Positions 53,423-61,773 of a DNA stretch of 64,000 nt are shown here, one piece after another (positions within the stretch are counted from its first letter, which is position 1; the number at the start of each line of letters is the position of its first letter). Under the pieces are notes generated by a model. It was given only the letters and a program-made list of their open reading frames with translations, was not told the DNA's origin and did no database searches. The translations under genes and the position numbers were made by a program. This DNA comes from Adhaeribacter swui (lineage in GTDB: Bacteria > Bacteroidota > Bacteroidia > Cytophagales > Hymenobacteraceae): the NCBI RefSeq assembly GCF_014217805.1, contig NZ_CP055156.1, forward strand, positions 5,834,585 through 5,898,584, in the 5' to 3' direction.

Positions 53423-54652
53423 ATGAAATTCTCTATTAGAATACGCTTGTCCATACTCATGCTGCTCGAGTACTTTGTATGGGGTGCTTGGTACGTTACC
53501 ATGGGCACTTATCTATTAACGTCCTTAAAGGCAGATGCTATTCAGGTTGGTACGGCTTACGCCAATCTTTCTATCGCCGCTATTATTTCCCCCATATTTA
53601 TTGGCCTGATTGCCGATCGTTTTTTTTCTGCGCAAAAAGTATTGGGATTATTGCATTTACTGGGCGCTTGCACCCTGTATTATATTAGTACCGTAAAGCA
53701 TTTCGAGGAGTTCTGGTGGCTGATACTTTTATATACGCTGCTGTACATGCCTACTATGTCGCTGGCAAATGGTATATCTTTCTCCCAGATGAAAGATCCT
53801 GGCAAAGAGTTTCCTTCTGTTCGCGTGTTAGGCACGGCCGGTTGGATTGCCGCGGGTCTTTTAATTGGGTTTATGGATATGGAAGGATCATCTCTTACTT
53901 TTCGCATAGCGGCGGCATGTTCTTTGGTGTTAGGTGTTTTTAGTTTTTTCCTGCCCCATACTCCTCCCCAAAAAAGAAGCGCCAGCTTATCCTCCATTTT
54001 AGGATTAGAGGCGTTAGTTCTTTTCAAAGACCGATCATTTATTGTTTTCTTTCTTACTTCTATTGCGGTTTGTATACCGCTGGCATTTTATTACAACTTC
54101 ACCAATCCGTTCTTAAATGACTTGGGCGTGAAAAATGCCGCCGGTATCATGACTCTTGGTCAGGCTTCCGAATTTCTTTTTATGTTATCAATGCCTTTAT
54201 TTTTTAGCAGGTTTGGAATAAAGAAAATGATGCTTTTGGGCATTTTTGCCTGGATAATCCGGTATATGCTTTTTGCATTTGGCAATAATGAAACAGAAGC
54301 TTGGATGTTATACAGCGGGATTATTTTACACGGAATTTGCTATGATTTCTTTTTTGTAACAGGTCAGATTTATATTGATAGAAGAGCGGAACAATCCATC
54401 CGGAATGCAGCCCAAGGCATGATCACCTTTGCAACTTACGGCATCGGGATGTTAATAGGGTCTTATATTTCGGGCTTTGTAACCGAAAAGTTTGTCTCTC
54501 CCAAAGGCAGCCTCTTAAATTATGATTGGCAATCCGTGTGGCTAAGTCCCGCTACCATCGCCATGGGGGTAGGACTGTTATTTTTAATTTTTTTTAGAGA
54601 AAAAACAATCCAGTCAATCAGCCAAAAAAGGGCGATTAAAACACCGGTTTAA
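53423..54652 (+). CDS. NHS-family (nucleoside:H+ symporter-like) MFS permease
   Basis: A 409-residue inner-membrane permease with about 12 helices. MLLEYFVWGAWYVTMGTYLL near the N-terminus, PIFIGLIADRFFSAQKVLG after helix 2 and FPSVRVLGTAGWIAAGLLIG in the centre are typical of the NupG/XapB nucleoside:proton symporter family. Many Bacteroidota members sit in sugar loci and probably carry other sugar-like substrates. It begins 38 bases after the PQQ/cytochrome lipoprotein gene and would import the product of that enzyme (inference). Confidence 0.88.
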   Translation: MKFSIRIRLSILMLLEYFVWGAWYVTMGTYLLTSLKADAIQVGTAYANLSIAAIISPIFIGLIADRFFSAQKVLGLLHLLGACTLYYISTVKHFEEFWWLILLYTLLYMPTMSLANGISFSQMKDPGKEFPSVRVLGTAGWIAAGLLIGFMDMEGSSLTFRIAAACSLVLGVFSFFLPHTPPQKRSASLSSILGLEALVLFKDRSFIVFFLTSIAVCIPLAFYYNFTNPFLNDLGVKNAAGIMTLGQASEFLFMLSMPLFFSRFGIKKMMLLGIFAWIIRYMLFAFGNNETEAWMLYSGIILHGICYDFFFVTGQIYIDRRAEQSIRNAAQGMITFATYGIGMLIGSYISGFVTEKFVSPKGSLLNYDWQSVWLSPATIAMGVGLLFLIFFREKTIQSISQKRAIKTPV

Positions 54653-54787
54653 GTTGCATTATAATAAGCACCCGGTTTGTGGTACTTATTGCCTATTCTA
54701 TATTCCTGACTAATCATCATTCCCGAATAGTTAAAAACTATAGCGGGTTACTTAATAATTTTTTAACCTAGTATATCACATTTTTTT

Positions 54788-55870
54788 ATGTTTAATAACA
54801 CAGAACGTTTACGTATCCTGGTTGTGGGATGCGGCAACATGGGAGCATCGCATGCCTGGTCTTATCATACCTTAGACGGATTTGAAATTTGCGGCCTGGT
54901 TTCTACCGGTAAAAGCAAAGAAGTTTTAAACCAGAAGCTAGGTGGCGGCTATCCCTTATTTAATAACTTCGAAGAGGCGTTGAAAAATACAAATCCTGGG
55001 GCTGTTTGTATTTCTACGTATCCCGATACCCATGAAAGTTACGCCATTAAAGCACTGGAAGCAGGTTGTCATGTATTTATAGAAAAACCTTTAGCCAACT
55101 CCGTCGCAGGAGCCGAACGCGTGGCTCAGGCAGCCAAAAAAGCTAAAAAGAAGTTAGTAATAGGCTACATTTTACGTCATCATCCTTCCTGGGAACGCTT
55201 TATCCAATTAAGTCAGGAACTGGGTAAACCGCTGGTTATGCGGATGAATCTGAACCAACAAAGCCACGGCGATAAATGGGCTGTTCACTGCAATTTAATG
55301 AAAAGCCTGAGCCCAATTGTTGACTGCGGTGTGCACTATATTGATGTCATGTGCCAAATGACACGTTCTAAACCAATGCAGGTGAGTGCTATTGGGGCAC
55401 GGCTAACGGATAAGATTCCCGCTGGAAATTACAATTATGGCCAATTACAAATTAGATTCGAGGATGGGTCTGTGGGCTGGTACGAAGCGGGCTGGGGGCC
55501 AATGATCAGTGAAACCGCTTTTTTTGTAAAAGACGTGATTGGGCCCAGAGGTTCTGTATCCATTGTGGCCAAAGAGGCAGGAGCAAATGGAAATTCCGAT
55601 TCTATTGAGGCGCATACAAAAACAGAATCACTGCGCTTTCATCATGCCGAACTCAATAAAGAAGGTCAATTCCAGAAAGAAGATCAATGGATAAACCTCG
55701 AAGACGAACCCGACCATCAGGAGCTTTGTAATCGGGAACAGCGCTTTTTCTTAAAATCTATACAGGAAGATATGGATTTGAGCGACCACATCCAGGATGC
55801 CATTAATAGTTTGCGAATAGCATTTGCCTGTGATGAATCTGTAAGAACCGGCCAAGTAATTACCTTATAA
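54788..55870 (+). CDS. Gfo/Idh/MocA-family NAD(P)-dependent oxidoreductase
   Basis: A 360-residue cytoplasmic oxidoreductase. The Rossmann start is LRILVVGCGNMGASHAWSYH; the conserved EKP motif is HVFIEKPLANSVAGAERV. The catalytic Lys/Asp/His set of the C-terminal domain is suggested by LMKSLSPIVDCGVHYIDVMC. Family members oxidise or reduce sugars, inositols and their derivatives. No signal peptide, unlike the next gene. It is in the sigma/SusC locus, 135 bases after the permease gene, and probably acts on the imported compound. Confidence 0.92.
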   Translation: MFNNTERLRILVVGCGNMGASHAWSYHTLDGFEICGLVSTGKSKEVLNQKLGGGYPLFNNFEEALKNTNPGAVCISTYPDTHESYAIKALEAGCHVFIEKPLANSVAGAERVAQAAKKAKKKLVIGYILRHHPSWERFIQLSQELGKPLVMRMNLNQQSHGDKWAVHCNLMKSLSPIVDCGVHYIDVMCQMTRSKPMQVSAIGARLTDKIPAGNYNYGQLQIRFEDGSVGWYEAGWGPMISETAFFVKDVIGPRGSVSIVAKEAGANGNSDSIEAHTKTESLRFHHAELNKEGQFQKEDQWINLEDEPDHQELCNREQRFFLKSIQEDMDLSDHIQDAINSLRIAFACDESVRTGQVITL

Positions 55871-55974
55871 AAATTTAAAATTACTTCTTTGGCCGGGTGT
55901 TTCATTCCGGAATCACTTATAGAAAGAAGGGTTGTTTAATCTATGGCAACAGCCATATTAGTAAAAATAGCTTA

Positions 55975-57024
55975 ATGAAGAAACATACTAATCGCCGTAA
56001 ATTTTTAAAAATTACCACCGTTGCCGGTATTGGACTGGCTGTTACCAAAAATGCCTTATATGCCAAAGAATCCGTAGCAGCAGAAACCAAAGTCGGAATC
56101 ATAGGTTTAGATACAGAGCATAGCGTAAAGTTTACGCAAGCTTTAAATGACCCGAACAAAGGCGCTGACTTAGCAGGTTTCCGGGTTGTTGCCGCATACC
56201 CGAAAGGCAGCAACGACATTGAATTTAGTTTAAAGGTGATGCCAACTTTTACGGCAGAAATGAAAAAGATGGGTATCGAGATTGTTGATTCTATCGATGC
56301 CCTACTTTCAAAGGTAGATGTGGTATTGTTAGAAACTAATGATGGCCGGTTGCATTTAGAACAAGCTTTGCCCGTAATTAAGGCGGGCAAGCCGCTTTTC
56401 ATAGATAAGCCAATTGCAGCCTCCTTAGCCGATGCTTTGTCCATTTTTGAGGCCGCTGCGCAACACAAGGTACCTGTATTTTCGGCGTCTTCTTTAAGAT
56501 ACATGGATAGTGCCCAGCAAATTGTGAAGGGAAAAATAGGTAAAGTTATGGGAGCCGATACGTATAGTCCTGCCGTAATAGAAAAAACCCACCCTGATCT
56601 ATTCTGGTATGGTGTTCATGGTGTAGAAGCGCTCTTCACTGTGATGGGTACTGGCTGCAAGAGTGTACAGCGATATTACACCGAAGGCACGGATGTAGTA
56701 GTTGGCCTCTGGGAAGATAACCGTATCGGAACATTTAGAGGTATACGAACAGGCGCCCAGGATTTTGGAGGAAATGCCTTCGGAGAAAAAGGAATTGCTG
56801 TTGTTGGCCCTTGGGAAGGCTACAGATCCTTGGTTGTAGAAATAGTAAAGTTTTTTCGTACAGGCCAGGCGCCAGTAAGTTCGCAGGAAACTTTAGAGAT
56901 ATTCGCCTTTATGGAAGCAGCCGAAGAAAGCAAAAATAACGGAGGTGCCGCAGTAAGCTTGGCGAGTGTAATGCAAAAAGCACGAAAACCCAAAAACAGG
57001 CAAAAAGGTGTTTCTAAAAAATAA
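55975..57024 (+). CDS. Tat-exported Gfo/Idh/MocA-family oxidoreductase
   Basis: A 349-residue protein. The ATG at 55975 is chosen because it begins a twin-arginine signal (TNRRKFLKITTVAGIGLAVT); the frame extending up to 55897 adds unlikely sequence. The cofactor domain is KVGIIGLDTEHSVKF, with GxxGxx relaxed to GIIGLD, and the family EKP motif is DKP in PLFIDKPIAAS. The signal predicts folding with its cofactor before export to the periplasm. Last gene of the locus, followed by a terminator at 57036. Pairing a cytoplasmic and an exported oxidoreductase with a PQQ dehydrogenase suggests sequential oxidation on both sides of the membrane. Confidence 0.88.
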   Translation: MKKHTNRRKFLKITTVAGIGLAVTKNALYAKESVAAETKVGIIGLDTEHSVKFTQALNDPNKGADLAGFRVVAAYPKGSNDIEFSLKVMPTFTAEMKKMGIEIVDSIDALLSKVDVVLLETNDGRLHLEQALPVIKAGKPLFIDKPIAASLADALSIFEAAAQHKVPVFSASSLRYMDSAQQIVKGKIGKVMGADTYSPAVIEKTHPDLFWYGVHGVEALFTVMGTGCKSVQRYYTEGTDVVVGLWEDNRIGTFRGIRTGAQDFGGNAFGEKGIAVVGPWEGYRSLVVEIVKFFRTGQAPVSSQETLEIFAFMEAAEESKNNGGAAVSLASVMQKARKPKNRQKGVSKK

Positions 57025-57035
57025 TATCATTTAAG

Positions 57036-57066
57036 TAGTAAGGCTTCTGCGGCCTAAGCCTTACTA
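57036..57066 (+). terminator. Terminator ending the sigma/SusC/oxidoreductase locus
   Basis: TAGTAAGGCTT (57036-57046) pairs perfectly with AAGCCTTACTA (57056-57066) around a 9-base loop, 12 bases after the stop codon, followed by AATCTTTCTT. Confidence 0.75.
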
Positions 57067-57127
57067 AATCTTTCTTAGATAATATTATTTAACTTCCTGT
57101 TCTTTCTAGCTTTGTCCATAATTTTTC

Positions 57128-57162
57128 AAGAATCTAACCAGTTACCTACTGGTTAGATTCTT
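57128..57162. terminator. Second perfect hairpin downstream
   Basis: AAGAATCTAACCAGT and ACTGGTTAGATTCTT pair over all 15 bases around a TACCT loop, with a T-run shortly after (57171 onward). It is probably a second, backup terminator, and could act in either direction. Confidence 0.7.
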
Positions 57163-57605
57163 CTGTAATTTTTTAAATTTTTCAGAATAACGGGATAGAA
57201 AAAATCAGCTTATTTCTTCTCCCAACCATTTATTCCGGAAGAATCTATTTGGCTATATCGCGAAATAGTTTCTTTCGGAATAACCCAAATAAATAAGTAA
57301 AATCACCCGCAACCTATTATGTTATAGCTACGATTACGGCTATTGGCTGTTTGTATTAGATAGGTGCTTCCCTTAAACAGTAGTTAAATACTATTTCCAT
57401 TTCCCCTGAAAATTTTAATTTTTTAAATTTTCTTATTTCTGGGACTCTTCCCTTACATAACCGTGTCTATTTAACAATTTCAGTCTAATACTAACTAGAA
57501 ACCTTCATAATCAAATAATAAACAGGTAATAATAAAATAATACTGATAAAGCAAATTGGCCCGGAAGGATTTAAAAGAAATCTACATTAAAGCACCAGGT
57601 TGTAA

Positions 57606-59357
57606 ATGGAAATACTATCCACCGAAGAATTTGCCAAATCAAATACTTTTTTAAAAAAAGGGATCAGCTACTTAAATCCGTGGCTGATGCGCTTGCTGCA
57701 ACTAGACCAAATAAATCAAATTTACCAGCAATCCAGCACCCTGCACGGCTTACCTTTTGTGGATTCTATTCTGGAGAAATTGCAGGTTCAGTACGAAATA
57801 GAGCCGCGGGAGCTTGCCCGCATTCCAACCCAAGGGGCGTTTATTGCTATTGCCAACCACCCTTACGGCGGTTTAGATGGTTTGCTACTTTTAAAGATAC
57901 TCGCCACCATCCGGCCCGAATTTAAGCTCTTAGCTAATCCAATTTTAAAAAAGCTGCCCAATATGGAAGAGTTTTTTATTCCGGTTAATCCTTTTAAAAC
58001 GGCCAACCAAAACCACGTGCCCGGTGTCCGGAAAGCCTTGCGTTTGCTCCAGAACGATGTACCAATTGGCATGTTCCCGGCCGGAGAAGTTTCCAGTTGG
58101 CAAACAAACACCCGGAAAGTGATGGATCCGGAATGGCATGCCGGATTGGCAGGTTTGATTAACAAGGCCCGCGTACCGGTGGTACCTATTTACTTTAGCG
58201 GCGGTAATAGTTTGTATTTTAATTTATTGGGCTTTTTGCATCCTTTTTTGCGCACCTTGCGGCTACCCGCCGAATTATTAAATAAAGAAGGTATAAACGT
58301 TAAAATACGGATTGGCAAACCCCTTACTTACGCCGAACTTATCCGTCTGCCGCAAACCGAATTGTTACCTTTTCTGCGCGCGAAAACCTATGCCTTAGGA
58401 ACCAGCTTTTTTAAAAAAAGTTATTATGGACTACCTAAGCTACCATTTCCCACCGCTAAAACTTTGGTTCCGGAAACTGATGCTACTTTAATTCAACAGG
58501 ATATTGACCAGCTTAACACTAAAAACCTGTTATTCACGCACCAGCACTACCGTGTGTATCTGGCCTCCAGCGCCCAAATACCACACGTTTTACGGGAAAT
58601 TGGCCGCTTGCGCGAAATTACTTTCCGGGAAGTAGGCGAAGGGACCAACCAAGAAACTGACCTGGATGCTTTTGACCAGCACTACGAACACTTATTTTTG
58701 TATGATACCCGCACCCGCTTAATTATTGGGGCTTACCGGCTGGGTCATGGCAAAGAAATTTTTCAGCAGTTTGGCAAACAGGGTTTTTATCTGCACTCGC
58801 TTTTTAAAATTAAAAAGCATTTTATTCCCATTCTGGAGCGATCGCTGGAGTTAGGTCGTTCTTTCGTCCGAGCGGAATACCAAAAGCAAACCCTGCCTTT
58901 GCTACTGCTCTGGAAAGGCATTGCCCTGTATTTAGTTGATAAGAAACACTGTCAGTATTTACTGGGGCCCGTAAGTATCAGCGATTGTCTTTCTACTACG
59001 TCCAAGAGTATCATTGTTGAATTTATCCGGGAACATTTCTTTGATCATGATTTAGCGTCGCTGGTTGTGCCCCGGAAAAAGTTTCGCTACCGGCGTTCTT
59101 CTTATTATTCCGAAAATGTGCTGCACAAGAACATCCAATCGGTAAAATCACTCGACGAACTGATTGCCGAAATAGAACCTAAACACCTGCGGTTACCTAT
59201 TTTATTAAAAAAATACCTGCAGCAAAACGCAAAAATCATTGGCTTTAACATCGACCCGAAATTTTCTAATTCGCTGGATGGTTTTCTGGTTATGTCGGTG
59301 CACGATTTATCGGATACCGCAAGGGCATTACTCGATCGCATTAGTTTGGAACACTAG
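57606..59357 (+). CDS. olsF: Bifunctional acyltransferase, probable ornithine-lipid synthase (OlsF type)
   Basis: A 583-residue two-domain protein. The N-terminal half (about 1-280) is a PlsC/OlsA-type O-acyltransferase with AIANHPYGGLDGLLLL (His-x5-Asp), FIPVNPFKT, MFPAGEVSSW and PVVPIYFSGGNS. The C-terminal half (about 310-500) is an OlsB-type GNAT N-acyltransferase (IGRLREITFREVGEGTNQET, YDTRTRLIIGAYRLG, GRSFVRAEYQKQTLPLLLLW). This fusion is the known OlsF arrangement: the GNAT part N-acylates ornithine and the PlsC part adds the second chain. Ornithine lipids replace phospholipids when phosphate is short. It lies upstream of two phosphoesterases. Amino-acid specificity is inferred from the fusion only. 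Confidence 0.8.
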   Translation: MEILSTEEFAKSNTFLKKGISYLNPWLMRLLQLDQINQIYQQSSTLHGLPFVDSILEKLQVQYEIEPRELARIPTQGAFIAIANHPYGGLDGLLLLKILATIRPEFKLLANPILKKLPNMEEFFIPVNPFKTANQNHVPGVRKALRLLQNDVPIGMFPAGEVSSWQTNTRKVMDPEWHAGLAGLINKARVPVVPIYFSGGNSLYFNLLGFLHPFLRTLRLPAELLNKEGINVKIRIGKPLTYAELIRLPQTELLPFLRAKTYALGTSFFKKSYYGLPKLPFPTAKTLVPETDATLIQQDIDQLNTKNLLFTHQHYRVYLASSAQIPHVLREIGRLREITFREVGEGTNQETDLDAFDQHYEHLFLYDTRTRLIIGAYRLGHGKEIFQQFGKQGFYLHSLFKIKKHFIPILERSLELGRSFVRAEYQKQTLPLLLLWKGIALYLVDKKHCQYLLGPVSISDCLSTTSKSIIVEFIREHFFDHDLASLVVPRKKFRYRRSSYYSENVLHKNIQSVKSLDELIAEIEPKHLRLPILLKKYLQQNAKIIGFNIDPKFSNSLDGFLVMSVHDLSDTARALLDRISLEH

Positions 59358-59470
59358 TGCTTTCTGCTCAATTTTAATTGTAGAAGTATTGGTTGTATCA
59401 AAAAATTAATTTGTTATAAATTATACACTTTTGTACCCGCTTCAAATATTCAGATCAAATATTACCAATA

Positions 59471-59512
59471 AAAAACTCCCTTTCTAAAATAAGACTTAGA
59501 AAGGGAGTTTTT
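59471..59512 (+). terminator. Perfect 17-bp-stem terminator after olsF
   Basis: AAAAACTCCCTTTCTAA (59471-59487) pairs perfectly with TTAGAAAGGGAGTTTTT (59496-59512) around an 8-base loop, ending in a T-run. It is symmetric enough to act in both directions. Confidence 0.88.
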
Positions 59513-59582
59513 ATGTGATTAAATTACTTAAACCAGTAAACCCAAACACCAAAAGTAAGATACTTGCTAAATAAAATCCTCT

Positions 59583-59615
59583 ATTTGGTAAATATTTGGT
59601 AAATATTTGGTAAGT
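59583..59615. repeat. Three tandem copies of ATTTGGTAAAT
   Basis: Units of 11 bases at 59583-59593, 59594-59604 and 59605-59615; only one base differs, in the third. The core TTTGGTAAA also occurs twice in the dinB/XRE intergenic region (16059 and 16092). Confidence 0.65.
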
Positions 59616-59710
59616 AGTTAAATAGAAGCAACAATTTCCAGTCTGGTTAGTGAAGCCCTTCTAAAGTTTCATTGTGCCATATTTCGCAAAGAAGCAAGCA
59701 TATAGGATTG

Positions 59711-59763
59711 TGCATTTCCCCCTTGTTTTTAGCTTGCCTTTAGTGCGGTGGGATAAACATGGC
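59711..59763 (+). repeat. Dispersed non-coding repeat, copy C (fragment)
   Basis: TTTTTAGCTTGCCTTTAG with flanking TGCATTTCCCCC and GGATAAACATGGC aligns with 34132-34183 of copy B (GGCATCTCCTCCCCT, TTTTAGCTTGCCTTTAGG, GGGTAAACGAGGC). It shares only part of copy B. Confidence 0.55.
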
Positions 59764-59780
59764 AAAGCACCTGAAGGTAT

Positions 59781-61244
59781 TTAAACTTTTAAGGTAATCG
59801 TTTCGGAATATTTATTTTGAAAACGGTCTGTTACTTCCACTTTAATCTCTTTAGCGTTGGCCGAAGGTTGCGCGGCAAATAAGTGATCGGTGAGTACGGG
59901 TTCGATTCCTTCTTGTTTTACCGGAAGTTTATCGCCTAGTTGTTGCTGCACTGCTAAAGGGTCATAACCGGTAAACTGAGTCATCGGGCCTTTTTTAACG
60001 CCGTCTTCGTACCACTCTACCTGCCATTTCGCATCCCAGTTCCAGACGTTCACAATTACATCGTTCGGCCGGTCGGTGGCGCTGCCTTTGGGGTATATAC
60101 GCAACTGGTAATTCCGTTCTTGCCCGGTACCTTTATAATACCAGCTTAGTTCGTCGCCGTTTACTTCGTATACGCCGTAGCCGTTGGGTGTGCCATCCTG
60201 ACAAATATCACCGCTCCACCAGGCGCCGCACACCGTGCCGTGGTTATGCTCCATTATATTATCTTTTTCCCAGGTTTCGCTATAATGGGTGTGGCCCGAC
60301 AGAATGTGGGTTTTAAACGGTTGCAGTAATTTATACAAATGGTCGCGGTTGCTAACTACGCCACCAATAGGTTCTTCTTTGGCATTGTTTCTTTTCTGCG
60401 ACCGGTTATTAGTAGGGATATGCAATGAAACCACCACGGTGCTGCCCGGCGTTACGAATTTTAAATCCTGCTCCAGCCAGTTTAACTGATTTTCGGTGAG
60501 GTAACCAATATACCGGTGCCCGGCACCCAGAAAGAATACATCATCGAGAACTACATAATGAATTTTGCCCTTGTTAAACGAGTAATACGTTGGCCCAAAT
60601 AAAGATTTAAATTTTTTCTGCGATTGATCGTCGGTGCGGGCCGAGTAATCCATGTCGTGGTTGCCGATTACCTGAAAAAAAGGTGCCCCGGTAATTTCTA
60701 CGGCTTTCATGTAATCCGTAAATAATTCAAATTTATCGAATATCAGGTCGCCGCAGCCAATGCCATGCACCGGCACATTACCCAGCGACTTAACCACCGC
60801 CGCCGTATCTGGCGCCGATTGGGTTACGAGCTTCTGGGCATCTTCTTCTTTTCTTATTTGCGGATCGGCCCACAGTATAAAGGCATGTTTTGTGTCATCC
60901 TGCTTGCTCTGAACCAAGTTAAAATCCACATTTTGCGTTTGTTTCGGAAGGGGTTGATAAAACCGGGCAATGCCTTTTTCGTGCGGAATCTGGTAACCCG
61001 AAGGCAAAGAAATAAAAACAAATTCGGCGTTGGAATGCGGCGATAAACGGTAATTGCCTTTGCTGTCGGTTTGAGTAACATTAAAACCATCGCTTACCAC
61101 TACTTTAGCAATGCCTTTTCCGTTTTCGTGCACTTTACCCTGAATGGTGGCAGTTAGTGGCGGAGCAGCCAATAAGTTGGTAACGGGCAATGCGGTGGTA
61201 GCACCTACTAAACCTAAGCTTTTTAAAAAATTTCGTCTGAACAT
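59781..61244 (-). CDS. Tat-exported calcineurin-like metallophosphoesterase with N- and C-terminal domains
   Basis: A 487-residue exported enzyme. A twin-arginine-like signal (FRRNFLKSLGLVGATTALPV) leads into a beta domain at about 30-110 (MetallophosN-like; IQGKVHENGKGIAKVVVSDG). The calcineurin-like core follows (about 120-360): GDLIFDKFELF, FFQVIGNHDMDY, VVSLHIPTN and HILSGHTHYSETW give the metal-ligand Asp/Asn/His set. The C-terminal domain (about 380-487) is MetallophosC-like. The first core aspartate is in LWADPQI rather than the common D-x-H. Substrate: a phosphomonoester or diester. Convergent with olsF; divergent from the NPP-type gene across 529 bases. Confidence 0.87.
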   Translation of the reverse strand: MFRRNFLKSLGLVGATTALPVTNLLAAPPLTATIQGKVHENGKGIAKVVVSDGFNVTQTDSKGNYRLSPHSNAEFVFISLPSGYQIPHEKGIARFYQPLPKQTQNVDFNLVQSKQDDTKHAFILWADPQIRKEEDAQKLVTQSAPDTAAVVKSLGNVPVHGIGCGDLIFDKFELFTDYMKAVEITGAPFFQVIGNHDMDYSARTDDQSQKKFKSLFGPTYYSFNKGKIHYVVLDDVFFLGAGHRYIGYLTENQLNWLEQDLKFVTPGSTVVVSLHIPTNNRSQKRNNAKEEPIGGVVSNRDHLYKLLQPFKTHILSGHTHYSETWEKDNIMEHNHGTVCGAWWSGDICQDGTPNGYGVYEVNGDELSWYYKGTGQERNYQLRIYPKGSATDRPNDVIVNVWNWDAKWQVEWYEDGVKKGPMTQFTGYDPLAVQQQLGDKLPVKQEGIEPVLTDHLFAAQPSANAKEIKVEVTDRFQNKYSETITLKV

Positions 61245-61773
61245 GTTTTTAGTTTTTAATGGCAGATAATAATTATAGCAATTAACCTGAAATCAGTAAC
61301 AGAAATAATGGAGGCTGCCCGCCAATTTATTGCGGCAAATGCTTGGCAAGCCAAATTTCGTCGGGCAAATGTAGCTGGCCGCTACCAACGGTTTTAAAAT
61401 CAAATTAAAATTTACAAAAGATTAACTTTCAGATTACTAAAATTTAAAAAAAACATAACAATCCTTTAATATCCGATTTTTGCTACTGATAAAAATGAAT
61501 AAACCCGTTAAAAATCAAGGCCTAGTCTGCCAAGCGCAAAGATTATCTTAAACCAAGCCTACGCGCTAAGTGCCATGTTATAATAAGCTGGCTATACTAA
61601 TTTTAGAATATCAAATAGAAGAGGCAAACTAACATATTTTTAAAATGCATTAACCGGAAACTCATAAACTTACCGAAATAAAGTACCGGGTAAGCCGTTA
61701 GGCTGTTTATTTAAAAAACTTAGCTTTGTAGCCAGTATAAAACTTAGTAAGTACCAAGGCAATCGTTACTTTC
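61245..61773. other. Divergent intergenic region between two phosphoesterase genes
   Basis: It carries both promoters. TACATTTG on the minus strand (61373-61366) and TAGCTTTG on the plus strand (61721-61728) are exact TAnnTTTG matches without well-placed -33 elements. No gene seen. Confidence 0.4.
61721..61728 (+). promoter_or_regulatory. Candidate -7 promoter element for the NPP-type gene
   Basis: TAGCTTTG matches TAnnTTTG, placing a start of transcription about 40 bases before the ATG at 61774. No strong -33 TTTG was found. Confidence 0.4.

Larger units (their letters stand above)
57025..57605. other. Intergenic region with two terminators
   Basis: It holds two strong hairpins (57036-57066 and 57128-57162) closing the sigma/SusC locus and then AT-rich DNA upstream of the ornithine-lipid synthase gene. 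No gene seen. Confidence 0.5.
59358..59780. other. Intergenic region between convergent genes, with terminator, tandem repeat and repeat copy C
   Basis: Contains the terminator at 59471-59512, an 11-bp tandem repeat at 59583-59615 and a fragment of the dispersed repeat at 59711-59763. No gene was seen. Confidence 0.5.
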
